Shown here: one piece after another, positions 51,382 through 58,780 of the stretch | Position numbering within the stretch: the stretch's first letter is position 1 | Layout: each line of letters opens with the position of its first letter | Assembly: GCA_964429015.1 (NCBI GenBank) | Contig: CAYSAM010000001.1 | Span: 42,395 to 106,394, forward strand | DNA length: 64,000 nt | Direction: 5' to 3' | Source: MFAQ01 sp964429015 | GTDB taxonomy: Bacteria; Patescibacteriota; Microgenomatia; UBA1400; MFAQ01 | The notes under the pieces: model-generated | The model's input: only the letters and a program-made list of their open reading frames with translations | What the model was told of the DNA's origin: nothing | Databases searched by the model: none | Position numbers and translations under genes: made by a program

Positions 51382-52404
51382 GTGATTAGAGAAGCTACAG
51401 AAAAAGACAGAGGCAAAATAAATAAAGTGGCGACACACCCACTGCAGTCTTGGGAGTGGGGCGAGTTTCGAAAAAAAACAGGGGTTAAGGTTTCTAGATA
51501 CCTGGAGATAGAAGATGACACAATTAAGAACGTTTTTCAAATTACGTGGCACAAACTACCAGGTCTTAGTACTTTTGTTGGCTATTGTCCAAAATCAGTA
51601 ATACCTAGCAAGCAGATGGTGGATTTCTTAGTAAAGGAAGCAAAAAAAATGGGAGCTATTTTTATCAAATTTGAACCTAATGAAAGTGATTTGAAGAAAA
51701 AAACACTCTTAGAAAAAGATTTGCGATTTACCGCAGGGAAACCATTGTTTACAAAACACTCTTTTGTTTTGGATATTAACAAAAGCGAAGAAGATCTGCT
51801 TAAGAACATGCATCAAAAAACTCGCTACAACCTTCGTTTGGCAGAGAAAAGAGGAGTTTTAATAGTTGAAGATAACAGCTTGGAAGCTTTTGAAGAGTAT
51901 TGGAAATTAACAGAAGAGACAACAAAAAGACAAGGTTTTTATTCTCACACCAAAAGCTATCACCAAAAGATGTTTACCGAAATGACTAAATCTGGAATGG
52001 GACACCACCTTAAAGCTGTTTACAGAGATGAGGTGATTACTACCTGGATGATTTTTATTTTGAACAATAAAATTTATTATCCATACGGGGCCTCATCTAC
52101 AAAATACAGAGAGGTAATGGCAAATAACCTAATGATGTGGGAAGTGATTAAAATGGGCAAAAAAAACAAATGCGTTAGTTTGGATATGTGGGGAAGTATG
52201 GGACCAACCCCCGATATCAAAGATCCTTGGTATGGCTTTCATAAATTTAAACAAGGATATGGGGGGAAACTGGTTGAGTTTTTGGGGACATACGACTTGA
52301 TAGTTGATCGCTGGTGGTACAAAACATACTTATTTACAGACAAGCTGAGATGGGTAGTACTGAGAATTATAAAAAGAATGAGTTTTTTAAAGTGGAAGAC
52401 TTGA
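51382..52404 (+). CDS. FemAB/FmhB-like peptidyltransferase
   Basis: The 340-residue protein has the double-GNAT fold of FemX/FemA enzymes, which add amino acids from aminoacyl-tRNA to the lipid II stem peptide. Visible motifs are PLQSWEWGEFRKKTG near residue 20, LLKNMHQKTRYNLRLAEKRGV (about 137-157, the FemAB fingerprint) and VSLDMWGSMGP...GFHKFKQGYGGKLVEFLG at the C-terminus. It starts on GTG 51382, and its end overlaps a second FemAB-like gene. Cross-bridge type cannot be told from sequence. Confidence 0.85.
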   Translation: MIREATEKDRGKINKVATHPLQSWEWGEFRKKTGVKVSRYLEIEDDTIKNVFQITWHKLPGLSTFVGYCPKSVIPSKQMVDFLVKEAKKMGAIFIKFEPNESDLKKKTLLEKDLRFTAGKPLFTKHSFVLDINKSEEDLLKNMHQKTRYNLRLAEKRGVLIVEDNSLEAFEEYWKLTEETTKRQGFYSHTKSYHQKMFTEMTKSGMGHHLKAVYRDEVITTWMIFILNNKIYYPYGASSTKYREVMANNLMMWEVIKMGKKNKCVSLDMWGSMGPTPDIKDPWYGFHKFKQGYGGKLVEFLGTYDLIVDRWWYKTYLFTDKLRWVVLRIIKRMSFLKWKT

Positions 52405-53213
52405 GGCAGAGTAAGAGTTGGCGAGAGTATTGCACAACTAAGGGATGGAGGGTTGTAGATATTCCATCTCAGAAAAGAGGGTTATTTATACAAGCAATAG
52501 TGCTTCCTTTGGCGTTTTTTGGGCTTAGTTTTTTAAAGTTGCAGAGATCTAAAGAAGAACCAGATTGGCAAGAATTTGCAAAAATTAGAAGAAAAAATAG
52601 AGTTATTAGTTCAATAATTGAACCCTTACCAGGAACAAATACAAGAAGTTACAAAAGGTGGGGCTACAAGCTTTCAAAATTTCCCTACCTTGCCACAAAA
52701 ACAATAGTAGTAGATCTTACAAAAAGTGAAAAGGAGTTGTGGAAAAATTTATCAGAAAACACAAGAAGACTAATCCAAAAAAACAAGGAGATTAAAGTAA
52801 AAAAAGTAAAACCACTTGTTTTTTTGAAAATTTGGAAAAAATACAGCAAAATTTGGACCCTTACCGAAAAGGAAATAGTTAGCCTAAAAGAAAAATTAGG
52901 CAAAAAAGTAACTTTTTATCTTTGTTACAAGCAGGGGAAATGTCAGTCTGGGATACTACTACTACGAACTAGGGACATGGCAAACTATTATCATTCTTTT
53001 ACTACCTCCGGTGGAAGAAGAACAGGTGCTCATTTTGCTTTAGTCTGGAAAACATTTTTGGAAGCAAAAAATGAGGGACTAAAACATTATGACTTTGAGG
53101 GAATATATGACATAAGGTGGCCACAAAAAAAATGGATAGGTTTTACTGAGTTTAAGAAAAAGTTTGGCGGTAAAGAGATTTCCTTTCCGGGCTGTTTTCA
53201 TAGATGGTTTTAA
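52350..53213 (+). CDS. Second FemAB-like peptidyltransferase
   Basis: The 287-residue product overlaps the first FemAB gene by 55 bases if ATG 52350 is used; GTG 52395 or TTG 52402 are alternative later starts and fit the FemAB N-terminus (SKSWREYCTTKGWRVVDIPS) better. FemAB features are LWKNLSENTRRLIQKNKEIK (about 122-141) and the C-terminal FTTSGGRRTGAHFALVWKTF and DFEGIYDIRWPQKKWIGFTEF. An internal hydrophobic stretch (VLPLAFFGLSFLKLQ) is unusual for the family. Two adjacent FemAB genes suggest a two-residue cross-bridge built stepwise, as in FemA/FemB. Confidence 0.78.
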   Translation: MGSTENYKKNEFFKVEDLRQSKSWREYCTTKGWRVVDIPSQKRGLFIQAIVLPLAFFGLSFLKLQRSKEEPDWQEFAKIRRKNRVISSIIEPLPGTNTRSYKRWGYKLSKFPYLATKTIVVDLTKSEKELWKNLSENTRRLIQKNKEIKVKKVKPLVFLKIWKKYSKIWTLTEKEIVSLKEKLGKKVTFYLCYKQGKCQSGILLLRTRDMANYYHSFTTSGGRRTGAHFALVWKTFLEAKNEGLKHYDFEGIYDIRWPQKKWIGFTEFKKKFGGKEISFPGCFHRWF

Positions 53214-53238
53214 AAATTGCATCTTTATAATAAATGTT

Positions 53239-53244
53239 TATAAT
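53239..53244 (+). promoter_or_regulatory. -10 box TATAAT of the 210-residue secreted protein gene
   Basis: A consensus TATAAT ends six bases before ATG 53251; TTGCAT lies 16 bases upstream as a -35. This fixes the start against the longer frame from 53164. Confidence 0.7.
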
Positions 53245-53250
53245 GAAGTT

Positions 53251-53883
53251 ATGAAGAAAATATTTGCTACTTCAATAATTGTTCTTGTTATTAGCTTATT
53301 TGTTGGACAAGCAAAGGTTTTTGCTTTTTGGCCTTTTGACAGCTTTAAAACTCAAGGTAAGGTTATGGGTGAAACAACTACAAATACAACCGATGTTATG
53401 GCGGTTAATGAGTACTTAAGTATTATTAATGAAGCTTGTAATAACATAAGTTCATCTCAAACTGCTTGGCAACCATATGGAAATACAACAAATACGGACG
53501 CAGCAAATTCTCGACGTTATCGACAAGAGATGAACACCTTGACCAACTCTGTGATAAGCAAGTGTAAAGATATTAAATCTCTAACGGACAAAATAATATC
53601 GATGTCCAAAAAAATGGGCTACGATATTCTTCCCTATCAATCAAATTTAACAGAAACTAACACATACACCTCTCCTACCCCAACAAAAGGTACCGCTATA
53701 GGTAGTTGCAAGAGGGGAGCTGATGGCACTTGTTGCGAAAAAGGTGTTTGCAACTCTGCTGGTTCATGTATGTGGACTTGTTGCACTAGAACTACTATGA
53801 CAATGTCTGGAGGAAGCAAACAAGGAAATTCTAAGTGTGTTTCTAGTGTATATGAAAAAGGTAAGTCCCCTCTTGTAGAGTAA
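53251..53883 (+). CDS. Secreted unknown protein with a Cys-rich C-terminus
   Basis: The 210-residue product begins with a signal peptide (MKKIFATSIIVLVISLFVGQ, cleavage near VFAFW). A helical central part (VNEYLSIINEACNNISSSQ) of about 100 residues precedes a Thr/Pro-rich linker. The C-terminal 50 residues have eight Cys (CKRGADGTCCEKGVC, CMWTCC), consistent with a disulfide-stabilised module. I do not recognise the family. It could be a surface or envelope-associated protein. It is convergent with ung five bases later. Confidence 0.65.
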   Translation: MKKIFATSIIVLVISLFVGQAKVFAFWPFDSFKTQGKVMGETTTNTTDVMAVNEYLSIINEACNNISSSQTAWQPYGNTTNTDAANSRRYRQEMNTLTNSVISKCKDIKSLTDKIISMSKKMGYDILPYQSNLTETNTYTSPTPTKGTAIGSCKRGADGTCCEKGVCNSAGSCMWTCCTRTTMTMSGGSKQGNSKCVSSVYEKGKSPLVE

Positions 53884-53887
53884 GCAA

Positions 53888-54547
53888 TCACCAAACAATT
53901 ATTTTATTTTTTGTCGCTTGTAGGTATGAGTTTGTTTTACTAAAAGGCTTACTACCAAAAAATCCATTGTAGGCAGATAGAGGTGATGGATGAGGGGATT
54001 TTAGAACTAGATGTTCACTTGGATTTATAAAGGATCCTTTTTTTTGGGCATAGTTGCCCCAAAGAATAAAAACCAGATTCTTTTGTGACTCAGAAAGTTT
54101 TTTAATAATAGCATCGGTAAAGATTTCCCAACCTTTGTTTTGGTGAGAGCCGGCTTGATGAGCTCTGACAGTTAGAATGGAGTTTAAAAGCAGGACACCT
54201 TGATTGACCCAAGAAGTTAAGTTTCCAGAATTATTTTTTACACCAAGATCAGCGTAGAGCTCTTTATAGATATTTTTGAGAGATGGTGGTGACTCTACAC
54301 CGTCTGGGACAGAGAAAGATAGTCCGTGAGCTTGGCCATCGCCATGATATGGATCTTGTCCCAAAATAACTACTTTGACTTTGTCCACCGGCAAACTATC
54401 TAGGGCGTTAAAAATATATTTTCCAGGTGGGAAAACTTTTCCTTTTTGATATTCTTGTTTAACAAAGCTTACAAGCTCTAAAAAATAGGGTTTATCAAAT
54501 TCCTCTTTCAGTAATTCTCGCCAACTATTTTCTAGTTTTACTTCCAT
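53888..54547 (-). CDS. ung: Uracil-DNA glycosylase, family 1
   Basis: The 219-residue enzyme removes uracil from DNA. The water-activating loop VVILGQDPYHGDGQAHGLSF (about 60-79, catalytic Asp), the LLLNSILTVRAHQAGSH block and the minor-groove loop KSPHPSPLSAYNGF (catalytic His) are all present. The first residues (MEVKLENSWRELLKEEF) match the usual Ung N-terminus. ATG 54547 lies three bases after the upstream stop, so it is translated together with the lipoprotein gene. Confidence 0.96.
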   Translation of the reverse strand: MEVKLENSWRELLKEEFDKPYFLELVSFVKQEYQKGKVFPPGKYIFNALDSLPVDKVKVVILGQDPYHGDGQAHGLSFSVPDGVESPPSLKNIYKELYADLGVKNNSGNLTSWVNQGVLLLNSILTVRAHQAGSHQNKGWEIFTDAIIKKLSESQKNLVFILWGNYAQKKGSFINPSEHLVLKSPHPSPLSAYNGFFGSKPFSKTNSYLQATKNKIIVW

Positions 54548-54552
54548 ATCCC

Positions 54553-55152
54553 CTATTTGGGCATGTTGGGAATGTTTGGCATGACAGGTATAGACGGTAT
54601 GTTTTTCATCATCTCAGAGAGATCGGTAAACTTGATGTTTGTGGGAAGGGTAAATTTACTCTGGTCTACACCCCAAGGAGAACATTTCATGTCGTATTCT
54701 TTTTCCATATCTTCTTTGGCACCAGCAACGTCGGTTTTGACGGTTTTAGCCTCGCTTTCAGATGGGGTTTCCAGCTTTATTTTCATGCCAGTATTTTTTT
54801 GGTCTTCCCAAGTATAAATATATTCACCATCAGAGATCATGTGGTTTATAAGAGTTTTTTTGGTGTCAGCAGGACTAGTCATTTCTATATCAGTAGCGAA
54901 TTTTTTACCAGAAATATAAGTTGTTCCCTTGGTACTCAATTTATTTTCTGTGTCGGTAAACTCGTAAGTACAATTTAAACTTTTACCCATACCAAGAAGA
55001 GTTTTAAGGGTGGATTTTTTACTAAAAGATTCTTCTTTAACCTCGGCATTGTTTTCTATTGCTCCAGAAGGGGTGGAGGCTGTTTTGTTGCAGGCAGATA
55101 GCAATAAACTAAAACTAAGAACTATTAACACGGAGCCAAGTTTGTTTTTCAT
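54553..55152 (-). CDS. Lipoprotein of unknown function
   Basis: The 199-residue product starts at ATG 55152 with a lipoprotein signal (SVLIVLSFSLLLSACNK); the lipobox LLSAC places the lipidated Cys at about residue 21. The mature part has a central beta-strand region (CTYEFTDTENKLSTKGTTYIS) and a Pro/Met-rich end (IPSIPVMPNIPNMPK). A second Cys pair lies in YEFTD and MKCSPWGV. It belongs to no family I recognise. A consensus TATAAT ends six bases before the ATG, so its mRNA is predicted leaderless. Confidence 0.72.
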   Translation of the reverse strand: MKNKLGSVLIVLSFSLLLSACNKTASTPSGAIENNAEVKEESFSKKSTLKTLLGMGKSLNCTYEFTDTENKLSTKGTTYISGKKFATDIEMTSPADTKKTLINHMISDGEYIYTWEDQKNTGMKIKLETPSESEAKTVKTDVAGAKEDMEKEYDMKCSPWGVDQSKFTLPTNIKFTDLSEMMKNIPSIPVMPNIPNMPK

Positions 55153-55158
55153 AAACAA

Positions 55159-55164
55159 ATTATA
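55159..55164 (-). promoter_or_regulatory. -10 box TATAAT of the lipoprotein gene
   Basis: TATAAT on the minus strand ends six bases before ATG 55152, which sets this start over the longer frame from 55209. The lipoprotein and ung genes likely share this promoter. Confidence 0.65.
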
Positions 55165-55177
55165 CAACTTGGGATTT

Positions 55178-56092
55178 TTAGACTTTAGGGAACTTCGTAG
55201 AAAGACCAAATGTTCCGTCTACTAAAGGCTTTATTTCAAAATCCCCAAAGAGAAGAGGTGCTACTTGATAAAGACAGCGAAAAGTTTCTAGGGCAGTACG
55301 GCGGATTTCTACTTCAGCGTGTTCGCTGCCTCTGGCATTTAGAAAATGTCTCCACGCTCTGACATTACCAGTAACCAAAATGGGAGCTTCGGCTTCGTTA
55401 GGCAGAGCCGAGCGAGCAACTTGGCGAACTTTTTTTCTTAGATCAGTTTTTCTTTCGGCACTCAAAAGTTGCTCACCGGACTGTTGTTTTTTGGCGAGGT
55501 AGTCTGTAATTGTGTCATAGTGTTTTTGGAGATACTCGATTCTTTCTTCAAAAAGTCCATGAAGAAATTCGTCCCCTACATATTCTGGTCTTTCTACGAA
55601 ACGAAGAGTTTTGCCACCGACGTAACGTTGAGATACTTGAGAGAAGCCAAAACCAGCACGATGGCGGACAAGTTCGTGAGTAAGACTTCTAGATACACCC
55701 CACATTAGGACAGAGATATTGGCGTGTTCCAAAACAGAACCATGACCAGATTCTTTGATGTTTTGAAAATAGACATTGGCATATTCATTAGTAGTACGGT
55801 TGGGACCAAAACTTAAATAGCAAAGTTGACCAGCAACTTTGCACAAACTTTCAGCTGGCATAAGAGGAGTGGGGTCATTTAGATACTGAAAAAATTGAAG
55901 CTCTCTGGGAAATCCGTTTAAAAATGCTTGAAGACCACTAAACTCTACTTGAGGAACAGAAAGGATAGCAACTCCGGGTTCACGGAGATAGGTAAGACCT
56001 TTTCTAGTTTCGTAGACTTCGGGGTTAATGTAGGGAAAAGGATTTTTTTTAGTTTCTATTTCTATCAGCTTACGTCTATCAAATTCGGGCAT
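55178..56092 (-). CDS. thyX: Flavin-dependent thymidylate synthase
   Basis: The 304-residue ThyX makes dTMP from dUMP with FAD and methylene-tetrahydrofolate. The ThyX motif region is LTHELVRHRAGFGFSQVSQR (about 135-154), a variant of RHRxxSxNxxSxR with GFGFSQ in place of the SxN part, as in longer ThyX forms. Other conserved parts are FYQN-like segments near GHGSVLEHANISV and ARSALPNEAEAPILVTGNVRA with NARGSEHAEVEIR. The TATATT box ends six bases before ATG 56092. ThyX is common in small-genome bacteria without ThyA. Confidence 0.93.
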   Translation of the reverse strand: MPEFDRRKLIEIETKKNPFPYINPEVYETRKGLTYLREPGVAILSVPQVEFSGLQAFLNGFPRELQFFQYLNDPTPLMPAESLCKVAGQLCYLSFGPNRTTNEYANVYFQNIKESGHGSVLEHANISVLMWGVSRSLTHELVRHRAGFGFSQVSQRYVGGKTLRFVERPEYVGDEFLHGLFEERIEYLQKHYDTITDYLAKKQQSGEQLLSAERKTDLRKKVRQVARSALPNEAEAPILVTGNVRAWRHFLNARGSEHAEVEIRRTALETFRCLYQVAPLLFGDFEIKPLVDGTFGLSTKFPKV

Positions 56093-56098
56093 TAATTA

Positions 56099-56104
56099 AA
56101 TATA
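56099..56104 (-). promoter_or_regulatory. -10 box TATATT of thyX
   Basis: TATATT on the minus strand ends six bases before ATG 56092; no ribosome site is visible. Confidence 0.6.
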
Positions 56105-56135
56105 GCAAATAGATTTAAATAAAATTTTCTTTGCT

Positions 56136-56726
56136 TTAGACCAAACCGAAGTCTTTTTTGCGCTGGACAATAATTTTTTCTTCCAAAGTAGGATCATCTA
56201 AACTTTGAACCTCCAGCAGACTAGTAAATGACTGGGCAAAATATTGATATTTGTCTCTACTTGGAAAATCAAATGGCATTACGGTAAGATTCCAGTCGAC
56301 AAAAGGCTTAATTTTTTTATCGAGATAAAAGCTTAAGACCGAGTGACTGACTTCTGTTTGAGTTTTAGCTAAAAGAATTCTTGCTGAAAGCCAAATAACT
56401 TTAGCTAGGCGAGCTAGATCGCAAAAGATTAAAACGCTGTCTTCTGTGGCTATTTCTTCTTTTGCAAACTCTAGATTTTGGGGGGTGGTAATAGATTTTT
56501 CTTCGAGAACAATTTTTATGTCTGGAGGGAGTAGGTTTTTTATGTAGTTGCTCATCGATTGAGCTTCGGATAGATCTTTGTGGAGGGGATTAGTAAAACC
56601 ACCACAGATTATTAACTTTTCTATTTTTTGATCAGTAACCGTTTTAGCAATCCAATCTAAATAATCTTTGTATTCTTGGTTTGATTCCTCAAACAAACCA
56701 TAACCCAAAACGATAGCAATATTCAT
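56136..56726 (-). CDS. YdcF-like DUF218 protein
   Basis: The 196-residue protein has the DUF218 pattern: IAIVLGYGLFEESNQEY at the start, KLIICGGFTNP, SEAQSMSNYIKNLLPPDIKI, LEEKSITTPQNLEFAKE and VLIFCDLARLAKVIWLSARI. YdcF-type proteins bind nucleotide-like ligands, and related SanA/ElyC proteins affect envelope synthesis; the reaction is not settled. It has no membrane segment here, unlike ElyC. TATAAT ends seven bases before ATG 56726. It is divergent from the MerR gene, and their promoters lie within 60 bases. Confidence 0.75.
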   Translation of the reverse strand: MNIAIVLGYGLFEESNQEYKDYLDWIAKTVTDQKIEKLIICGGFTNPLHKDLSEAQSMSNYIKNLLPPDIKIVLEEKSITTPQNLEFAKEEIATEDSVLIFCDLARLAKVIWLSARILLAKTQTEVSHSVLSFYLDKKIKPFVDWNLTVMPFDFPSRDKYQYFAQSFTSLLEVQSLDDPTLEEKIIVQRKKDFGLV

Positions 56727-56748
56727 AAATTAAATTATAAACTAGTAG

Positions 56749-56779
56749 TTGACCTTATAGTTACTGTAAGGTGTAGAGT
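56749..56779 (+). promoter_or_regulatory. MerR-type promoter with operator dyad
   Basis: TTGACC and TAGAGT are 19 bases apart, the over-long spacing of MerR-family activated promoters. The spacer holds the exact inverted repeat ACCTTA-N9-TAAGGT (56752-56772), placed where MerR proteins bind to untwist DNA. The -10 ends seven bases before ATG 56787. This predicts autoregulated, metal-induced expression of the regulator and the peptide behind it. Confidence 0.82.
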
Positions 56780-56786
56780 GAAGATA

Positions 56787-57194
56787 ATGAAGAAATACAG
56801 CATTGGAGAAGTGGCAAAACTTAGTGAGGTAGACTCGAAAACTTTGCGGTTTTACGAGGAAAAAGGAGTGATAAAGTCGGCTAAGAGAGAAGAGAATGGA
56901 TATAGATACTTTACAGAAGAAAATTTGGAAGAAATAAAAGTAGTAAAAAACGCAAGAGATCTGGGACTAGGATTGACAGAAATAAAGGAGTTAATGATTG
57001 GCTGTACTGATGGGAACTGCAGACATACAGCAGAAAGAAATCAGAAAATTATTGATGACTATATTAATAAACTAACCGAGAGAATTGAGCAAATGGAGAA
57101 ATTGAAGAAGAGAATGCTCGTTTTACAGAAAAATGGACCGTATTGCTGTGATGTGTTGCACCAATTAGTAATTAGTAAAGAGAAAGGAAGGTGA
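56787..57194 (+). CDS. MerR-family metal-responsive transcription regulator
   Basis: The 135-residue protein starts at ATG 56787; the GTG at 56778 lies within the -10 region. The winged helix-turn-helix is YSIGEVAKLSEVDSKTLRFYEEKG (4-27) with NGYRYFTEENL. A long dimerising helix follows, TERIEQMEKLKKRML. Cys residues at 73, 78, 120 and 121 (GCTDGNC and PYCCDVLH) sit where the ZntR/CadR/PbrR group binds Zn, Cd or Pb with Cys from both subunits; CueR-type copper sensors also use two C-terminal Cys. The metal is not certain. It overlaps a GTG of the next small ORF and is probably cotranscribed with it. Confidence 0.88.
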   Translation: MKKYSIGEVAKLSEVDSKTLRFYEEKGVIKSAKREENGYRYFTEENLEEIKVVKNARDLGLGLTEIKELMIGCTDGNCRHTAERNQKIIDDYINKLTERIEQMEKLKKRMLVLQKNGPYCCDVLHQLVISKEKGR

Positions 57195-57199
57195 GAAAT

Positions 57200-57259
57200 A
57201 TGTATAAATGTACTTGTTGTGGTAGTGAGTGCCAGTGCGAAAATTGTACCTGTAAGTAG
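57200..57259 (+). CDS. 19-residue, 7-cysteine metallothionein-like peptide
   Basis: The peptide is MYKCTCCGSECQCENCTCK: seven Cys of 19 residues, arranged as CxCC, CxC and CxC with GSE and EN turns. No His is present. AGGAAGG lies eight bases before ATG 57200, and the ORF starts five bases after the MerR stop. Small metallothioneins of fungi (Neurospora copper thionein has 25 residues and seven Cys) use the same CxC spacing to bind Cu(I). Placement behind a Cys-bearing MerR and its operator supports a metal-chelating role. Peptides this short are missed by standard gene finders. No related protein is known to me; expression is not shown. Confidence 0.72.
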   Translation: MYKCTCCGSECQCENCTCK

Positions 57260-57261
57260 TT

Positions 57262-57305
57262 TTCTTTCCACCGTGATCGCGACATGGTGGAGAAATAAGT
57301 TTTTG
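57262..57305 (+). terminator. Possible terminator after the 7-Cys peptide gene
   Basis: TCCACC and GGTGGA arms around a 13-base loop, with extra TTTCT/AGAAA pairing, are followed by AATAAGTTTTT. Pairing is imperfect, so termination may be partial. Confidence 0.5.
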
Positions 57306-57306
57306 A

Positions 57307-57312
57307 TAAGAT
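57307..57312 (+). promoter_or_regulatory. -10 box TAAGAT of the 229-residue gene
   Basis: TAAGAT ends five bases before ATG 57318, so this gene can be leaderless with its own promoter and need not depend on the MerR operon. Confidence 0.5.
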
Positions 57313-57317
57313 GGCAT

Positions 57318-58007
57318 ATGTTTGATCTGGAAATACAAGAAGGAAATGATTATGACAAGTTACCATATTTGGATGAGAAAGAACTGGGAAGAGATTTTAT
57401 AGATTTTTATAGAGAAGCGAAAGATTGGGATGTGTTTGAGAGTGAGTTGCTAGATGAATTGGTAGAGAATCCTGGATGGTTATTAGAAAAGGAGCCAGAG
57501 TTAGCGCAAGTTGCTTTGGAGGTTTTAAAGGCAAGTAAGGGTTCTGGTGAAGCAATAAAGGATAGGTTGGTGGGACAGGTAGACGAAAGAATTATGGTTC
57601 CACTTTTTTTGCGGGCAATTGAACTTTTTTCTGAAAAGGAAGGGTTTAAATACTGGTGGAGTTCAGCGGAGTATTCAAATGTAGTAAATAATGACAATAC
57701 GATTGCAGTAACTTTTGATATTTCTCTTGATGAAGTTAGGAAACACTATTACAGTGGGCTGATGGGCAAGAGAAAAGAGCCATGTGTTGTACGACTTTCA
57801 ATTGAGTCGCTAGTAAATAAGTACAGGCAATCAGACAGACATGAGATGGAGTTATTTTTTGAGCATGCTCCGGAAAGTGCTTTTGAGTCCGTTGATTTAA
57901 AGTCTGATTCGGAAGGTTTGGATATTGTGGTTTATAAGGGAATTAAAGAGAAAGAAAAAGAAGAAGATAAAAGGTTGATTAATCCAATGGGTTTCGCCAA
58001 CATATAA
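57318..58007 (+). CDS. Unknown acidic protein, possibly frameshifted at its end
   Basis: I do not recognise this 229-residue protein. It starts at ATG 57318 (MFDLEIQEGNDYDKLPYLDE). It is acidic and helical, with no membrane segment. Blocks such as LLEKEPELAQVALEVLKASKG and VNNDNTIAVTFDISLDEVRKHYYSG show normal codon use. The C-terminus passes through an A-rich run (GIKEKEKEEDKRL) and stops at 58007. A second frame directly after it continues with WVSPTYKPTRFSVVG and goes on to 58188, so a slip in the A-rich run, real or a sequencing error, is possible. Confidence 0.55.
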   Translation: MFDLEIQEGNDYDKLPYLDEKELGRDFIDFYREAKDWDVFESELLDELVENPGWLLEKEPELAQVALEVLKASKGSGEAIKDRLVGQVDERIMVPLFLRAIELFSEKEGFKYWWSSAEYSNVVNNDNTIAVTFDISLDEVRKHYYSGLMGKRKEPCVVRLSIESLVNKYRQSDRHEMELFFEHAPESAFESVDLKSDSEGLDIVVYKGIKEKEKEEDKRLINPMGFANI

Positions 58008-58044
58008 ACCAACCAGATTCTCAGTAGTAGGTGCACAAAGTGAA

Positions 58045-58188
58045 ATGTATAAATTTTTGAGAAAAAAATATCCTGATTTAAAAAAGTCTGCAGGTGCCGG
58101 GTTTTTTATTTTGACTGACGATGATTGTAACCCAACAGAAATTGGAGACATTGGTGGACAGAAAGAATCTGTAAAGCTGATCAATTAA
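58045..58188 (+). CDS. Small unknown ORF, or the shifted tail of the preceding gene
   Basis: From ATG 58045 the frame encodes 47 residues (MYKFLRKKYPDLKKSAGAGF at the start, then FILTDDDCNPTEIGDIGG). The same frame is open back to 57979 without an ATG and joins smoothly with the end of the 229-residue protein. There is no clear promoter box or ribosome site for 58045 alone. Codon use looks coding. Two readings are possible: an independent small protein, or the true C-terminus of the previous gene after a frameshift. Confidence 0.4.
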   Translation: MYKFLRKKYPDLKKSAGAGFFILTDDDCNPTEIGDIGGQKESVKLIN

Positions 58189-58231
58189 ATAGCCAGATTT
58201 GGGTGGTGGTGTAACTAAATTTTCAACCCCG

Positions 58232-58257
58232 GTGTCCTGTCACAGAGGTTTTTTTAA
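58232..58257 (+). terminator. Likely terminator before the convergent gene
   Basis: AACC/GGTT and GTG/CAC arms with a small loop are followed by seven T on the plus strand. Stem pairing has internal mismatches. Confidence 0.45.
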
Positions 58258-58262
58258 TGATA

Positions 58263-58778
58263 TTAGTAATTAATGCTTGAGACATCGGTTTGACCTAATT
58301 CCAAACATATTTCGCCTAAATTACAATTTACAAATAAACCAGAAAAATTCCTATTATTATCTTGGGTTGAAAGGTAACACTCTAGCATAAACTGATTGTT
58401 TGGAACTGTTAGGGTTTGTTGGATGTGATTGTAGTAGCGTTGTCTTGGTTGTATAGCCTGCAGGTCAATTCTTCTACCTAACAGGTAATATCCATCCACA
58501 TTGTCTATTTTGGGCAATGGTCGATTATTAACATAAGAACCGTGTCTTTCGGGCTGTCGATAATTCAGGGACCTAGCAATTTCAATGTTCGTCTTGTCCC
58601 ACGTTGATCTTGGCTTATTGGGACAATAGTGTGTTTTTATTATTGAACCGTCTTGCTGTAAATGTAGCGTTACATGCTCATCCCTATCTATAAAACGTAA
58701 AATAACCTGATCAGGCCTTTGATCAATAATTTCAATAAATGGCTTATTGTGGAATGGTGATTGAGCAGAAATAATCAT
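58263..58778 (-). CDS. Unknown 171-residue protein downstream of the helicase-nuclease
   Basis: I do not recognise this protein. ATG 58778 (MIISAQSPFHNKPF) lies two bases after the stop of the helicase-nuclease gene, so it is probably the last gene of that operon. It has strand-rich blocks (IIDQRPDQVILRFIDRDEHV, GSIIKTHYCPNKPRSTW) and basic segments (LNYRQPERHGSYVNNRPLP). A small helix-rich region lies at the end (LGEICLELGQTDVSS). Two Cys are near the middle and end. The context hints at DNA repair, but nothing in the sequence shows this. Confidence 0.5.
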   Translation of the reverse strand: MIISAQSPFHNKPFIEIIDQRPDQVILRFIDRDEHVTLHLQQDGSIIKTHYCPNKPRSTWDKTNIEIARSLNYRQPERHGSYVNNRPLPKIDNVDGYYLLGRRIDLQAIQPRQRYYNHIQQTLTVPNNQFMLECYLSTQDNNRNFSGLFVNCNLGEICLELGQTDVSSINY

Positions 58779-58780
58779 TT

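Noticed and set aside
57191..57259. GTG 57191 as start of the 7-Cys peptide
   Set aside because: It overlaps the merR stop codon and the ribosome site AGGAAGG is too near; ATG 57200 has proper spacing. It would only add three residues.
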